Shown: positions 1-5,709, counted from the first letter of the stretch. The stretch is DNA of 5,875 nucleotides from Minisyncoccota bacterium (GCA_025453415.1 JALOQL010000066.1:1-5875), one strand, 5' to 3'. Notes: generated from the letters alone by a model not told the origin. Made by a program: numbers and translations.

Positions 1-792
1 ATTGTCGTTGGCGCCATACATCATTATCGCCACATTGGGATTGTGCTGCGTCACCATTTTTTGGGCGGTGGCCGGCCAATTAAAATAATCCTGGCGGGCC
101 AATCCGCTGGAAACTTTGCCCAGGCGCGTCACGATCGTATCCTTTTGCGACAGCAAGGTTTTTTCGAGGGGGTCTCCCATGCCGCCGCCGATGGCCACGA
201 ACGAATCGCCCACGATCAGCATCCGAAACGGCCCTGAGATTTTACCCGGGTTCGGCGGCGCGGCCGTAAAAACCGTTTCCTGCCGCAATTGGGACGCAAC
301 ATCCGAAGTCGTGGTCGCCGCGGCAACTGTGGTCGTGCCGGCGGTCAAAGTATCGGTCGCCGTCTGGCCGCCCATGACAAAGTCCGGTGTCACCGGTTCT
401 TTGTTGGGCACCGCCGGGCCGTTTTCGCCGTTCTCGGACGACGAAGGCAGCTCCGTTTCTTCGGGAACGATCTCGCTGGCTTCCGGCTGGCCGAATACCA
501 GCGGCGACTCTTTCATCGCCCTCCAGGTGCCGTTTTCGGCATCGAAAAACCGGTCCAATTTCAATTTGGTTTTCAGCGTTTCCGATGTCCCGGCCCATGA
601 AAGCACCGCCGGACTGAACGCGATATCGCGACCCTTCTCTTCCTGGCTTTCCCAAAGCGCCACTTTCCGGGAATTGTAAAAACAAACGCCCAGAAACATC
701 AAACAAAAAAATATTACGACTGTAAATGGGCCGGGATGGCGCAGCAACCCGGCGAACGTGGCATTATTCGGTTCGGCGGCAAATTTATCCAT
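1..792 (-). CDS. SGNH/DUF459-type hydrolase, partner of the MBOAT acyltransferase (3' end cut by window edge)
   Basis: The frame from the ATG at 792-790 runs open for 264 codons to the left edge, so the C-terminal part lies outside the window. Residues about 23-38 form one hydrophobic segment, a signal anchor placing the rest outside the cytoplasm. A region at about 43-102 is followed by a Pro/Glu/Ser/Thr/Ala-rich linker (about 103-186, with Thr runs near 153-162). The SGNH domain starts near 190: block I is LIVGDSF with candidate nucleophile Ser197, block II is SSGLAR (228-233) followed by FNWPAT, and block III is GANDN (260-264). This order matches the DUF459/SGNH family. The catalytic Asp/His block would be beyond the edge. 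The gene begins 8 bases after the MBOAT stop, so the two are surely co-transcribed. By analogy with AlgI/AlgJ-AlgX and PatA/PatB pairs, it probably transfers acyl groups to, or removes them from, a surface glycan. The substrate is unknown. No clear Shine-Dalgarno is present, so translational coupling is likely. Confidence 0.86.
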   Translation of the reverse strand, partial: MDKFAAEPNNATFAGLLRHPGPFTVVIFFCLMFLGVCFYNSRKVALWESQEEKGRDIAFSPAVLSWAGTSETLKTKLKLDRFFDAENGTWRAMKESPLVFGQPEASEIVPEETELPSSSENGENGPAVPNKEPVTPDFVMGGQTATDTLTAGTTTVAAATTTSDVASQLRQETVFTAAPPNPGKISGPFRMLIVGDSFVAIGGGMGDPLEKTLLSQKDTIVTRLGKVSSGLARQDYFNWPATAQKMVTQHNPNVAIMMYGANDN

Positions 793-800
793 GAAAGATT

Positions 801-2210
801 TCAAAAACTGAAATAGATGAACGCCGGCAACGTGTCGGAACCGGCGCGGAACAATAACGAAAATATCGCAACCAGGAAGACCAGCCAAAGAGCCAAAGGC
901 ATTCTTGCTTGCAACCGCTCGGTAAAAGCGAGAATGCGCTTCTCGAAAGCCAGAAACGCGAAACCGACGGCCACCGCGATCAGCACATAAAGTTTGAACG
1001 ATTCATCCAGGCGCTGGCCCGAAAACAGCTGGCCGATCATGGTAAAACCGTCTTCCACGGTTTCGACGCGGAAAAATATCCAGGCAAAAATCACGAACGT
1101 AAAAGTCGCCAGCCAGGAAATGAACCTTCCCGGCCGCGATGACAAAAGAAAATTTTTAAGCCCGGAAAATACCGCGACAAAACCAAGCGCCGCGCCCTGC
1201 AAAAATCCCCAGAAAACATAGTGCCACGTTGCGCCGTGCCAGAATCCCATCGCCGTCATTGCCACAACCAAGTTGAGGCACTGCCTCAATTTGCCCTTGC
1301 GGCTGCCGCCCAGCGGGATATAAATGTAATCACGCACCCAGTCGGAAAGCGTAATATGCCATTTTCGCCAAAATTCCTGGATTGTCAACGCCGCGTACGG
1401 CGAGTCGAAGTTTGCCGGCGACGCGAACCCCATCAGCCCGGCAAAACCGATCGACATGTCGGTATAGCTCGAAAGGTCAAAATATATCACCAGCGCGTAG
1501 GCTAAAATCGCCAGAAACACCACGATCGAACCGTGGTTTTGCGGAACCGCGAAAACATCGTCGGTGATGTTGGTGGCAAGATAATTAACGACAAGCAGTT
1601 TCTTGAACAAACCGCTCATCAGCAAGGCAAAATAACGGTAAGGCCGGTCGATGGTCTTTGCCCCGCCCGCGGCCAGCTGAGGCAAAAAATCATTGGCGCG
1701 CGCGATCGGCCCGGAAAGCAGCTGCGGGAAGAACGCGAAATACAGCGCCAGGTCGACGGGTGCCGGATACTTTACGATCTTGCCCCGGTAACAATCGGCC
1801 AAAAACGAGATCATCTTGAAAAGGTAAAACGACAGTCCGGCCGTCACCATAAGTTCCATCAGCGGCAACTCGGTGGTGATGCCCATTTTCTGCAGCAGCG
1901 CTTCGGCCAGTAAGCGGAAAAAATCGTAGTATTTAAAAAGCGCCAAAACCAATAAATTGCAGGCAATGCCAAACTTCAAGAAAAACTTTTTCTCGCCGTC
2001 AAAATCGGCATGGATGGCTTTCCCGATCCAATAATTGACAAGCGAAAGCGCCGCCAATGATGCGAGCAGACGCCAGTCCCAGACCGAATAAAAATAATAG
2101 CTGGCAACCAACAAAAAAAGGCGCCAGGCCCGCGGCCAAGGTTTCAGGATCCAGTTGAAAGCCAGAACGATCACGAAAAACGCCAAAAACCCGAAAGTAA
2201 AGAAGATCAT
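801..2210 (-). CDS. MBOAT-family membrane-bound O-acyltransferase (AlgI/DltB/PatA-like)
   Basis: This is a 469-residue polytopic membrane protein with roughly 11-12 hydrophobic segments spread along its length, a normal size for bacterial MBOAT enzymes. Family landmarks are visible in order: FPQLLSGPIAR (161-171), FDLSSYTDMSIG (244-255), EFWRKWHITLSDW with His285 (279-291), YIPLGGSRKG (297-306), and GFWHGATWHYVFWG (322-335), whose His325 is the expected catalytic histidine. It ends in the typical aromatic tail (FIYFSF). Family members take an acyl group from a cytoplasmic donor and pass it across the membrane to a polysaccharide or teichoic acid, usually with an extracytoplasmic SGNH partner. 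That partner is the next gene, 8 bases downstream. The start at 2210 is supported by an AAGGA ribosome binding site (2220-2224), 9 bases upstream. An extended -10 promoter lies just before that. The polysaccharide substrate cannot be told from this window. Confidence 0.95.
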   Translation of the reverse strand: MIFFTFGFLAFFVIVLAFNWILKPWPRAWRLFLLVASYYFYSVWDWRLLASLAALSLVNYWIGKAIHADFDGEKKFFLKFGIACNLLVLALFKYYDFFRLLAEALLQKMGITTELPLMELMVTAGLSFYLFKMISFLADCYRGKIVKYPAPVDLALYFAFFPQLLSGPIARANDFLPQLAAGGAKTIDRPYRYFALLMSGLFKKLLVVNYLATNITDDVFAVPQNHGSIVVFLAILAYALVIYFDLSSYTDMSIGFAGLMGFASPANFDSPYAALTIQEFWRKWHITLSDWVRDYIYIPLGGSRKGKLRQCLNLVVAMTAMGFWHGATWHYVFWGFLQGAALGFVAVFSGLKNFLLSSRPGRFISWLATFTFVIFAWIFFRVETVEDGFTMIGQLFSGQRLDESFKLYVLIAVAVGFAFLAFEKRILAFTERLQARMPLALWLVFLVAIFSLLFRAGSDTLPAFIYFSF

Positions 2211-2231
2211 TTAAATTTATCCTTCGCATTT

Positions 2232-2240
2232 ATTTTACCA
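2232..2240 (-). promoter_or_regulatory. Extended -10 promoter for the MBOAT-SGNH operon
   Basis: On the minus strand the sequence TGG-TAAAAT (2240 down to 2232) is a TGn extended -10 element. It would place the transcription start about 15 bases before the AAGGA site and about 20 bases before the MBOAT start codon. No convincing -35 hexamer is visible 16-18 bases upstream, which extended -10 promoters tolerate. Confidence 0.5.
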
Positions 2241-2271
2241 CCAAAACCGCCCCGCTTCCATTGCTTTAAAT

Positions 2272-2309
2272 CAAAAACAAAACGGCCCCGAAAGGCCGCT
2301 TTGTTTTTG
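2272..2309 (-). terminator. Intrinsic terminator after mscL, palindromic and possibly bidirectional
   Basis: Arms 2272-2287 and 2294-2309 pair over 16 positions with a single A-C mismatch (2282/2299) around a 6-base loop (2288-2293). The GC core (CGGCC/GGCCG) is flanked by A-rich and T-rich arms. Read on the minus strand, the hairpin is followed by TTTTGTTTTT and begins 9 bases after the mscL stop. The plus strand also ends in a T-rich arm, but no plus-strand gene runs into it. It separates mscL from the MBOAT promoter. Confidence 0.85.
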
Positions 2310-2317
2310 TGATTTCA

Positions 2318-2623
2318 CTACGCCTTGGGCTTGTCGAGCTTTTCCAAACCAAGGGCTTTGACGCCGTAGTAAACCACCAGCGCCACCACGATAAAATTAA
2401 TGGTGGTGTTGATAAAGTCGCCGTACATCAGTTTCGCCGGACCGATGTTCACCGACGCGTTGTTCAGGTCGCCGGCAAAACCGATAACCACGCCCAGCAA
2501 CGGATTAATGATGTCGGTGACGATCGCCGCCACCAGCTTGGAAACCGCGCCGCCAAGGATAAACCCGACGGCTAAACCGACCACACCTTGCTTGCGGATA
2601 AAATTCAGGAAACCTTCCATCAT
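2318..2623 (-). CDS. mscL: Large-conductance mechanosensitive channel MscL, short form
   Basis: MscL is a homopentameric pore that opens under membrane tension and releases solutes during osmotic down-shock. This 101-residue protein shows the family layout: an amphipathic N-terminus (1-12), TM1 with GLAVGFILGGAV and the DIINPLLG ending (about 13-44), a short extracellular loop (about 50-66), and TM2 (about 67-90). Leu17 aligns with the gate residue Leu19 of E. coli MscL, while Phe21 sits where E. coli has the second gate residue, Val23. The protein stops about 10 residues after TM2, so the cytoplasmic helix bundle of longer homologues (136 residues in E. coli) is missing. Either of two adjacent ATG codons (2623 or 2620) could be the start, and no Shine-Dalgarno is visible. 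A hairpin lies 5 bases upstream of the start. It may be co-transcribed with the hydrolase 59 bases upstream. Confidence 0.95.
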   Translation of the reverse strand: MMEGFLNFIRKQGVVGLAVGFILGGAVSKLVAAIVTDIINPLLGVVIGFAGDLNNASVNIGPAKLMYGDFINTTINFIVVALVVYYGVKALGLEKLDKPKA

Positions 2624-2628
2624 ATTTT

Positions 2629-2652
2629 TTGCGCGAATTTAGTTTCGCGCAA
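2629..2652 (-). repeat. Hairpin directly before the mscL start codon
   Basis: Arms 2629-2637 and 2644-2652 (TTGCGCGAA/TTCGCGCAA) pair perfectly over 9 bp around a 6-base loop. On the minus strand it is followed by AAAAAAT and then the mscL ATG, so there is no U-tract and it does not look like an ordinary terminator. Lying between the hydrolase stop and mscL, it could control mscL translation or protect an mRNA end. Confidence 0.6.
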
Positions 2653-2682
2653 TATTATTGCTATTTCGCGACGGAACGCGTT

Positions 2683-3462
2683 TTACTCCTTAAAAAAATT
2701 ATCCATGCCGGTTCGCGCTTCGGGAAAGTTCCAAATGTCGTTATGGTGCGCCCGGGCAACTTTGATCAACCGCTTATCGTTGTTTTTAATTTTAGAAAAT
2801 AATTTCTCCGATTGCTCGAACGGGATGCTTTCGTCATCGGTGCCATGGATGATTTCGATGCTTTTTGCGCGGCTGGCGGCAATCAAAGACCCGCTGTCAT
2901 AATTTTCCGTAAGCATCGACCGCACCGGATAAAAATAATAATCGCGCTGCGCCAAATCGGCCATGCTGCAAAACGGCGCTACCAACAGCAGCTTGTCGAT
3001 ATTCGCCATTGACGAATGATAAACAGCCAAAGCCGCCCCCAAACTATGCCCCATAACGGTAATTTCCGCGAAATCACCATTTTTGATGAACTCGTTCACG
3101 TTTTCCGCGTCTTTCATCAATAATGTTTTTGATGGTTTCCGCTCGTCCGATGAATAACCCGCATATTCCACGAAAATATACGACAATCCGTTCTTTTCAA
3201 AAATATCCTTCAAAAATGCCATATCACAAGCAGAACCGGCATTTCCGTGATAAAAAACCACAAGATCGCCGGAATTTTTTTTATAATAGGCGCGGGTACC
3301 GTTAAGATTAAGTTTTTCGCTATCCGCGAAATTCGCGCACGCCGTAAAATCCTGCCGGTCAGGGCGATAGATAATTTCTTTCTGCGATGCGAAAAGTGCG
3401 GCGCCAAACGCCACATAGACAACCGCCAAGATAACAAATATTATTTTAAAGATTTTTTTCAT
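2683..3462 (-). CDS. Membrane-anchored alpha/beta hydrolase (BEM46/S33-like serine hydrolase)
   Basis: This 259-residue alpha/beta-hydrolase starts with a short basic stretch and a hydrophobic segment (about 5-25), so it is either secreted or anchored with its catalytic domain outside. The oxyanion-hole motif is YHGNAG (71-76). The nucleophile elbow is GHSLG (138-142) with Ser140. The acid is probably Asp210 in HGTDDESIP (206-214), and the catalytic His is probably His240 in AHHNDIW (238-244). All three residues are present in the right order, so the enzyme should be active. HGNAG plus the terminal HND motif fits the BEM46/ABHD13-like group, whose members act on esters, lipids or small peptides; the true substrate is unknown. 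The start ATG at 3462 is favoured because it gives the whole N-terminal anchor. There is no good Shine-Dalgarno. It is transcribed divergently from coaB and may carry mscL in the same transcript. Confidence 0.9.
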   Translation of the reverse strand: MKKIFKIIFVILAVVYVAFGAALFASQKEIIYRPDRQDFTACANFADSEKLNLNGTRAYYKKNSGDLVVFYHGNAGSACDMAFLKDIFEKNGLSYIFVEYAGYSSDERKPSKTLLMKDAENVNEFIKNGDFAEITVMGHSLGAALAVYHSSMANIDKLLLVAPFCSMADLAQRDYYFYPVRSMLTENYDSGSLIAASRAKSIEIIHGTDDESIPFEQSEKLFSKIKNNDKRLIKVARAHHNDIWNFPEARTGMDNFFKE

Positions 3463-3513
3463 CGTTTTTACAATCGTCGGGCCTGAACAAGCATCCGCTG
3501 CCCATATTCAAAT

Positions 3514-3544
3514 ATTTTAGCAGAAAAAACCGCCGCGTTGCCAA
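3514..3544 (-). promoter_or_regulatory. Promoter for the alpha/beta hydrolase gene
   Basis: The minus strand carries TGC-TAAAAT (3522-3514), a TGn extended -10, with a TTGGCA -35-like hexamer (3544-3539) at a long 19-base spacing. The leader would be about 45 nt. The -35 overlaps the -35 of the divergent coaB promoter. Confidence 0.5.
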
Positions 3545-3565
3545 TTCAAACTACGATGATAAAAT
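3538..3565 (+). promoter_or_regulatory. Promoter for coaB, giving a nearly leaderless mRNA
   Basis: TTGCCA (3538-3543), a 16-base spacer, then TAAAAT (3560-3565) preceded by TG at 3557-3558 (TGA-TAAAAT). Transcription should begin near 3572, only about 4 bases before the coaB ATG at 3576. That agrees with the lack of any Shine-Dalgarno there. Confidence 0.6.
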
Positions 3566-3575
3566 AAATAACACC

Positions 3576-4238
3576 ATGAAAAAACATCGGCTTTTAATTA
3601 CCGCCGGGCCGGTCTGGGTGCCGCTCGACCGCGTGCGCGCGCTCACCAACCGCTTCACCGGCAAGACCGGGTTTTCGATCGCCTTGGAAGCGGCGCGCCA
3701 AGGTTATGGCGTCACTTTATTGCTTGGACCGGGGCGGGTGGAAATTCCGGCCAGCTTGCCGGATAATTTTGAGATCATTCGCTTTGAAACCTACGACGAT
3801 TTGTACGGCATGATGGAAAAGCATCTCTCAAGCCACCTTTTCGATGCCGTCTTCCATTCGTCGGCCGTGCCGGATTACGTGCCGGTCAATGTGTTCGATG
3901 GAAAAATCCAGTCCGGGCAGGATGAACTGACAATCACCCTCAAACCCACCAAAAAGATCGTCGACCAAATCAGGCTTTGGGACAAGAATATCCTCCTGGT
4001 CAAATTCAAGCTCGAAGTCGGTCTGAGCCACGATGAACTTATAAACAAAGCTCGGGAAAGTATGCGTCAATCCGACGCCGACTTGATCTGCGCCAACGAC
4101 CTGGACGAAATGGCCGGCAATGGCCACAAGGCTTATATCATCGACCGCGATGGTAACGTCTCGGTCTGTGACGGCAACAACGATATCGCCAAAAAACTGC
4201 TCCAGGCCGTCAAATGCCGCCTCTCTTGCAAAAAATAG
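3576..4238 (+). CDS. coaB: Stand-alone CoaB-type phosphopantothenoylcysteine synthetase
   Basis: The 220-residue protein matches the synthetase (CoaB) half of the bifunctional CoaBC protein, which joins 4'-phosphopantothenate and cysteine using a nucleotide in coenzyme A synthesis. Visible landmarks are LLITAGPVWVPLDRVR (6-21, nucleotide-fold entry), TNRFTGKTGF (24-33, with the conserved Asn25 and Gly-Lys), SAVPDY (96-101, like the AVADY/F motif), GKIQSGQDELTITLKPT (109-125, with Lys110 at the conserved lysine site), FKLEVG (144-149), and ADLICAND (168-175). The decarboxylase half (CoaC, about 180 residues, FMN-binding) is absent and not found elsewhere in the window. Two later lysines usual in the KxKK motif are replaced (KIQS), so activity is likely but not certain. 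The ATG at 3576 is set by a promoter only about 10 bases upstream. The gene is followed at once by the helicase promoter, with no terminator between. Confidence 0.85.
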   Translation: MKKHRLLITAGPVWVPLDRVRALTNRFTGKTGFSIALEAARQGYGVTLLLGPGRVEIPASLPDNFEIIRFETYDDLYGMMEKHLSSHLFDAVFHSSAVPDYVPVNVFDGKIQSGQDELTITLKPTKKIVDQIRLWDKNILLVKFKLEVGLSHDELINKARESMRQSDADLICANDLDEMAGNGHKAYIIDRDGNVSVCDGNNDIAKKLLQAVKCRLSCKK

Positions 4239-4254
4239 TCGGTTGTGTTATAAT
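4226..4254 (+). promoter_or_regulatory. Strong extended -10 promoter for the DEAD-box helicase, inside the end of coaB
   Basis: TTGCAA (4226-4231), a 17-base spacer, and a perfect TATAAT (4249-4254) with TG at 4246-4247 (TGT-TATAAT). It is the closest match to the sigma-70 consensus in the window. The -35 box lies in the last codons of coaB. The start would be near 4260-4262, leaving a leader of about 185 nt. Confidence 0.8.
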
Positions 4255-4260
4255 ATAAAT

Positions 4261-4445
4261 GCGAAAAAATTGTTCTATAGATTCCCGGATAATTGATATT
4301 GTTCGATGTTCTATAGACTGCCGCATATTTGCAGCAAGATGCTTAAGACCCGACGGTATTAAGCGGCAATTAAAAGAATACGTTCAAACATTAATTAACC
4401 GACCTTTTGTTTTGATTCTTTCTCTTTTCGCGAAAGGTTAGATCT
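4261..4445 (+). promoter_or_regulatory. Long structured 5' leader of the helicase mRNA
   Basis: Nothing here looks like a conserved gene, but it holds several structures. A direct repeat, TGTTCTATAGAYT, occurs at 4271-4283 and 4307-4319 (12 of 13 identical). Its TCTATAGA core is self-complementary, so the copies could also pair with each other. A hairpin lies at 4341-4364: 6 bp (GCTTAA/TTAAGC), a 1x1 mismatch, 3 bp, and a 4-base loop. A second possible stem pairs 4401-4410 with 4430-4439 and covers the ribosome binding site AAAGG (4433-4437). Long regulated leaders are known for bacterial cold-shock DEAD-box helicases such as E. coli deaD. Similar control here is an inference. Confidence 0.5.
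4401..4439 (+). promoter_or_regulatory. Candidate hairpin sequestering the helicase ribosome binding site
   Basis: Bases 4401-4410 can pair with 4430-4439 over 10 positions (7 Watson-Crick, 3 G-U) around a 19-base loop. The ACCTTT strand (4402-4407) pairs with AAAGGT (4433-4438), which contains the Shine-Dalgarno located 8 bases before the helicase ATG. A competing short hairpin centred on the palindrome TTTCGCGAAA (4426-4435) also covers part of the site. Both would lower translation unless melted, for example by the helicase, a ribosome or heat. Confidence 0.4.
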
Positions 4446-5666
4446 ATGAACAGTCATGCTGGTTTCGCCCCAAGGGCGAGACAAAATTTTGGCCGTTTCC
4501 AAAACGGCAGGCGTTTTGCATCCAATGGCAAGCGCGGAGGCAACAGGAAAGACATCGGCCGGGAGCATATTGACGTATCGCGCTTCATAAAACAAGCGAC
4601 CGCCCCGGCGAAAATCACCGCGAGCAACCCGATTACGCACGCGTTCGCGGATTTCGGCTTTAACGCCACGCTCGCGGGCAATATCGCGCGGCTTGGCTTC
4701 ACGGTACCCACGCCGGTCCAGGACCAAACGATCATGCCCGCTCTTGAAGGCCGGGATATCGTCGGCCTGGCGAATACCGGATCGGGCAAAACCGGAGCCT
4801 ATCTTTTGCCGTTGATCAACAACATCGCCAAGAACCGCAAACTGCGCGTCTTGGTCATCGCGCCGACGCGCGAACTGGCGGTCCAGATAAACGACGATTT
4901 CCGCCGGTTTTCCCGGGGAATGGGCCTTGATTCGGCGATCCTGGTGGGCGGAATACCGCCACGGCCGCAACGGTTGCAGCTCAGGAACAATCCCAACTTC
5001 ATCATTGGTACGCCCGGAAGATTGAAGGATTTCCAGCAGCAAAACGTCGTCAATTTCATCCATTTCACGACGGTCGTGCTGGACGAAGTCGACCGGATGC
5101 TGGACATGGGCTTCATCGAGGATATCAAACATCTGATGAGCAAAGTCCCGGCGGCGCACCAAACGCTGTTCTTCTCGGCAACGATGCCGGAACGCGCGCG
5201 AAGGGTCGCCGACCAGTTTCTGAAAAATCCGATGACTTTCGAAATCCTGTCCAACCGCTCCGCCGACAACGTGGAGCAGAATCTGATCCGCGCCGGCCAG
5301 GGACAGGAAAAATTCGACGAGCTCAAAAAACTCCTGGATAATCCCGGGATGGAGAAAGTGATAATCTTCGGCGACACCAAGCACGGCGTCGAAAAGCTGT
5401 CCAAAAACCTGCAGCGCGACGGCTACAAAGCCGAATCGATCCACGGCGGCAAACGGCAGAACCAACGCCAGAAAACGCTTTCGCTTTTCCGCGAGAACAA
5501 GATCAACGTACTGGTCGCCACCGACGTGGCGGCGCGCGGATTGGACATCAAGGACGTGACGCACGTCATCAACTATACCGTGCCGCGCACCTACGACGAC
5601 TACATCCACCGCATCGGCCGCACCGGCCGCGCCAACGCGAAAGGCTGCGCTTACACGTTCGCGTAA
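4446..5666 (+). CDS. DEAD-box family ATP-dependent RNA helicase with DEVD motif II
   Basis: A 406-residue helicase that unwinds RNA duplexes using ATP, likely in ribosome assembly, RNA turnover or cold adaptation. Residues 1-56 are basic and rich in Gly, Asn, Phe and Arg, a likely disordered RNA-binding tail, ending in HIDVSRFIKQ (41-50). The core follows: Q motif (FADFGF to Gln92), motif I ANTGSGKT (109-116), Ia PTRELA (140-145), GG (168-169), Ib TPGR (189-192), II DEVD (213-216), III SAT (244-246), IV VIIFGDT (305-311), V ATDVAARGLD (358-367), VI HRIGRTGR (388-395). All motifs are intact except that Ala of DEAD is Val; the catalytic Asp-Glu remain. The protein stops 11 residues after motif VI, so it lacks the C-terminal extension of RhlE/DeaD/CsdA types, and the terminator follows at once. 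That argues for a natural end, not a frameshift. The ATG has AAAGG at 4433-4437. The exact subfamily is not resolved. Confidence 0.96.
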   Translation: MNSHAGFAPRARQNFGRFQNGRRFASNGKRGGNRKDIGREHIDVSRFIKQATAPAKITASNPITHAFADFGFNATLAGNIARLGFTVPTPVQDQTIMPALEGRDIVGLANTGSGKTGAYLLPLINNIAKNRKLRVLVIAPTRELAVQINDDFRRFSRGMGLDSAILVGGIPPRPQRLQLRNNPNFIIGTPGRLKDFQQQNVVNFIHFTTVVLDEVDRMLDMGFIEDIKHLMSKVPAAHQTLFFSATMPERARRVADQFLKNPMTFEILSNRSADNVEQNLIRAGQGQEKFDELKKLLDNPGMEKVIIFGDTKHGVEKLSKNLQRDGYKAESIHGGKRQNQRQKTLSLFRENKINVLVATDVAARGLDIKDVTHVINYTVPRTYDDYIHRIGRTGRANAKGCAYTFA

Positions 5667-5677
5667 ACCAACTAAAT

Positions 5678-5701
5678 AAAAAACGGGTTCACCCGTTTTT
5701 T
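5678..5701 (+). terminator. Intrinsic terminator of the helicase gene
   Basis: Arms 5678-5687 (AAAAAACGGG) and 5692-5701 (CCCGTTTTTT) pair perfectly around a TTCA loop and end in six T residues, 11 bases after the helicase stop codon. The A-rich left arm means it could also stop transcription arriving from the right on the minus strand. Confidence 0.92.
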
Positions 5702-5709
5702 GTTTACAA

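Noticed and set aside
116..706. Open frames on both strands (116-679 plus, 242-706 minus) at the left end
   Set aside because: They are out of frame with the SGNH/DUF459 gene, which has membrane-anchor, GDS and GAND motifs and runs open through the whole segment.
1221..1913. Plus-strand frames opposite the MBOAT gene
   Set aside because: They are antisense to a well-supported membrane protein and have no recognisable domain or ribosome binding site.
3828..4127. A 99-codon minus-strand frame opposite coaB
   Set aside because: It is a shadow of the conserved CoaB coding frame with no own promoter or motif.
4259..4441. A 60-codon plus-strand frame in the helicase leader, whose ATG coincides with the predicted transcript start
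   Set aside because: A leaderless upstream peptide is conceivable, but the composition looks non-coding, the repeated CSID..RI just reflects the direct DNA repeat, and no family is recognised.
5640..5666. Helicase truncated by a frameshift after motif VI
   Set aside because: No continuation of the helicase tail is seen in other frames, and an intrinsic terminator begins 11 bases after the stop, so the short end looks natural.
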